Assembly: GCA_012840125.1 (NCBI GenBank)
Contig: DULZ01000042.1
Span: 1 to 49,170, forward strand
DNA from: Clostridia bacterium
GTDB taxonomy: Bacteria > Bacillota > DULZ01
Reading direction: 5' to 3'
Length of the DNA: 49,170 nt
The notes under the pieces were generated by a model that was not told the origin of the DNA, did not search any database, and saw only the letters and a program-made list of their open reading frames with translations. The translations under genes and the position numbers were made by a program. Shown one piece after another: positions 48,329-49,170 of this stretch. Positions within the stretch are counted from its first letter, which is position 1, and each line of letters begins with the position of its first letter.

Positions 48329-48778
48329 GTGTCAGCTAAGATCATGGCATTAGTGTTGGCTCTTACTTCGGGGATAGCCATGGCCCTGCAGGGCACCCTT
48401 AATTCCGCCCTGGCAAAAATCATTGGGCTCTTAGAAGCAACCTTGGTGGTGCATTTAACCGCCACCGTGACCATTTTACTGATGCTTTTCGGCTTCGGTT
48501 TGGGCAGCGGGGAACTGGGCAAGTTGAGAGAAGCACCCTGGTATTTGCTTTTAGGAGGGCTGCTGGGTGTGGCCATTACCTATTTGGTAGTGGCCAGCAT
48601 TCCGAAGGTCGGGGTGGCCCTGGCGACGACGGCCATTATCGTGGGACAGGTGAGCACCGCTTGCCTGGTGGACCACTTGGGTTTGTTCGGTATGGAAAAA
48701 TACCCGTTTACCTGGCACCGGTTAGCCGGTCTCATCCTTTTGGCCGCCGGCGCCCGGCTCATGTTGAGCAACAGTTGA
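48329..48778 (+). CDS. YdcZ/DUF606-type DMT transporter-like membrane protein
   Basis: A 149-residue protein with about five membrane segments: IMALVLALTSGIAMALQGTL, ATLVVHLTATVTILLMLFGF, YLLLGGLLGVAITYLVV, and GVALATTAIIVGQVSTA. This matches the YdcZ (DUF606) branch of the drug/metabolite transporter superfamily, half the size of EamA-type transporters, so it probably acts as a dimer. GTG 48329 is 10 bases from GGAGGAG. Substrate unknown. Confidence 0.85.
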   Translation: MSAKIMALVLALTSGIAMALQGTLNSALAKIIGLLEATLVVHLTATVTILLMLFGFGLGSGELGKLREAPWYLLLGGLLGVAITYLVVASIPKVGVALATTAIIVGQVSTACLVDHLGLFGMEKYPFTWHRLAGLILLAAGARLMLSNS

Positions 48779-48788
48779 AAAAAGCCCC

Positions 48789-48817
48789 TTGACTTTTTGG
48801 CAGGAATGAGGCATAAT
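48789..48817 (+). promoter_or_regulatory. Sigma-A promoter of tRNA-Met
   Basis: TTGACT (48789-48794), 17-base spacer, CATAAT (48812-48817), 37 bases before the tRNA. Confidence 0.75.
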
Positions 48818-48854
48818 TTAAAAGTGCGAAACAGCATAGTAGAGTATGATGTGT

Positions 48855-48931
48855 GGCGGTGTAGCTCAGTTGGTTAGAGCATACGGTTCATACCCGTAGT
48901 GTCGTAGGTTCGAATCCTACCACCGCTACCA
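48855..48931 (+). tRNA. tRNA-Met(CAT), elongator type
   Basis: A 77-base cloverleaf including CCA: acceptor GGCGGTG / CACCGCT, D-arm GCTC...GAGC, anticodon arm TACGG-TTCATAC-CCGTA with anticodon CAT at about 48889-48891, T-arm GTAGG-TTCGAAT-CCTAC. The first acceptor pair is G-U and the body is like the elongator rather than the initiator type; tRNA-Ile with a modified CAT anticodon cannot be excluded from sequence but is less likely. Confidence 0.93.
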
Positions 48932-48983
48932 TTTTGTGTCTAACGGCAGTTTTTATGTAAATAAGTTTCTAAGAAAATGGCCG

Positions 48984-49012
48984 TTGACATAAGTCGAAAA
49001 ACATGCTAGAAT
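48984..49012 (+). promoter_or_regulatory. rRNA operon promoter P1
   Basis: TTGACA (48984-48989), 17-base spacer, TAGAAT (49007-49012). First of two tandem promoters. Confidence 0.8.
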
Positions 49013-49062
49013 AACACTCGTTGACGCCGCGGGAAGCGGCAATAATTGGCGACAAAAAAGGG

Positions 49063-49092
49063 TTGACGCAAGATAACCCGGCGTGATAGAAT
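49063..49092 (+). promoter_or_regulatory. rRNA operon promoter P2
   Basis: TTGACG (49063-49068), 18-base spacer, TAGAAT (49087-49092). Same -10 as P1. Confidence 0.75.
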
Positions 49093-49098
49093 AAGGTT

Positions 49099-49170
49099 TG
49101 TCGTCACGAGGAACAGGTCTTTGAAAACTGAACAGTGGAATGGAGCACATGCCTAGCGCTATAGGGCTCG
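49099..49170 (+). other. rRNA operon leader (5' end only)
   Basis: The leader contains TCTTTGAAAACTGAACAG (49119-49136), a BoxA-like antitermination element found just upstream of 16S genes in Firmicutes. No 16S sequence is visible before the window ends, so the 16S gene starts beyond base 49170. Confidence 0.75.

Noticed and set aside
1-49170. Prophage, transposon, integron, CRISPR or toxin-antitoxin loci
   Set aside because: No integrase, transposase, repeat array or paired small toxin genes are present; the window is ordinary chromosome with conserved order.

Overview
The window reads as chromosomal DNA of a moderately GC-rich, endospore-forming member of the Firmicutes, most likely a clostridial (Peptococcaceae-like) anaerobe. 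The support is direct: spoVG, two spoVT-type genes, spoVB, spoIID, yabP, yabQ, a GerA/B/C germination operon, a Spo0E-type phosphatase, frequent GTG and TTG starts with strong AGGAGG sites, and [NiFe]-hydrogenase maturation genes. No phage, transposon, CRISPR or defence locus is visible. I cannot name genus or species from sequence alone.

Layout. 1-2.4 kb: the end of hypF, then hypC-hypD-hypE, which build the Fe(CN)2CO centre of [NiFe] hydrogenase. 2.6-5.4 kb: a cytoplasmic trypsin-like protein, a YbaB-like protein, a Spo0E-like phosphatase behind a Spo0A-box-like site, and lgt. 5.4-9.3 kb (minus strand): an acetate module, acs followed by a small symporter subunit and an SSS-family symporter. 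9.6-14.9 kb: small accessory genes, many poorly known: DUF1659/DUF2922, a possible beta-propeller protein, a 16-cysteine protein, a small CC-motif protein, a secreted CAP protein, an HMA-fold protein without CxxC, a second SpoVT paralogue, and a YkuD-LysM protein. 14.9-19.6 kb: a tandem glycine riboswitch and the glycine-cleavage operon gcvT-gcvH-gcvPA-gcvPB. 19.7-21.4 kb: a DUF1540 protein, a sigma-factor-like protein, ComFB, and a small membrane protein.

21.4-46.3 kb is an expanded form of the origin-proximal block known from Bacillus (ispE-purR-spoVG-glmU-prs-ctc-pth-mfd-spoVT-spoVB-mazG-rqcP-yabP-yabQ-divIC-yabR). Compared with Bacillus, extra genes sit between the core genes: a GntR regulator plus an unusual nucleotidyltransferase after ispE, a PRC-barrel gene antisense to the prs end, a gerABC operon plus a small membrane protein, a compact PrsW-like membrane protein where Bacillus has fin, a PrsA-type foldase, HU, a SpoIID lipoprotein, and a small HTH regulator behind a cluster of DnaA boxes. 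46.3-49.2 kb: a GppA/Ppx phosphatase, a secreted L,D-transpeptidase, a YdcZ-type membrane protein, an elongator tRNA-Met, and tandem promoters with the leader of an rRNA operon whose 16S gene begins beyond the window.

The regulatory layer is the most informative part. It includes a PurBox-like operator laid over the purR promoter, a sigma-H promoter for spoVG, sigma-G promoter candidates for gerA and spoVT, weaker sigma-E candidates for spoIID and yabP, two mutually exclusive foldings in the glycine riboswitch expression platform, and a four-box DnaA cluster upstream of the HTH-divIC genes. I found no convincing wholly new multi-gene system; the best candidates for undescribed biology are the 9.6-13.6 kb small-gene cluster, the PrsW-like protein, and the DnaA-box cluster.
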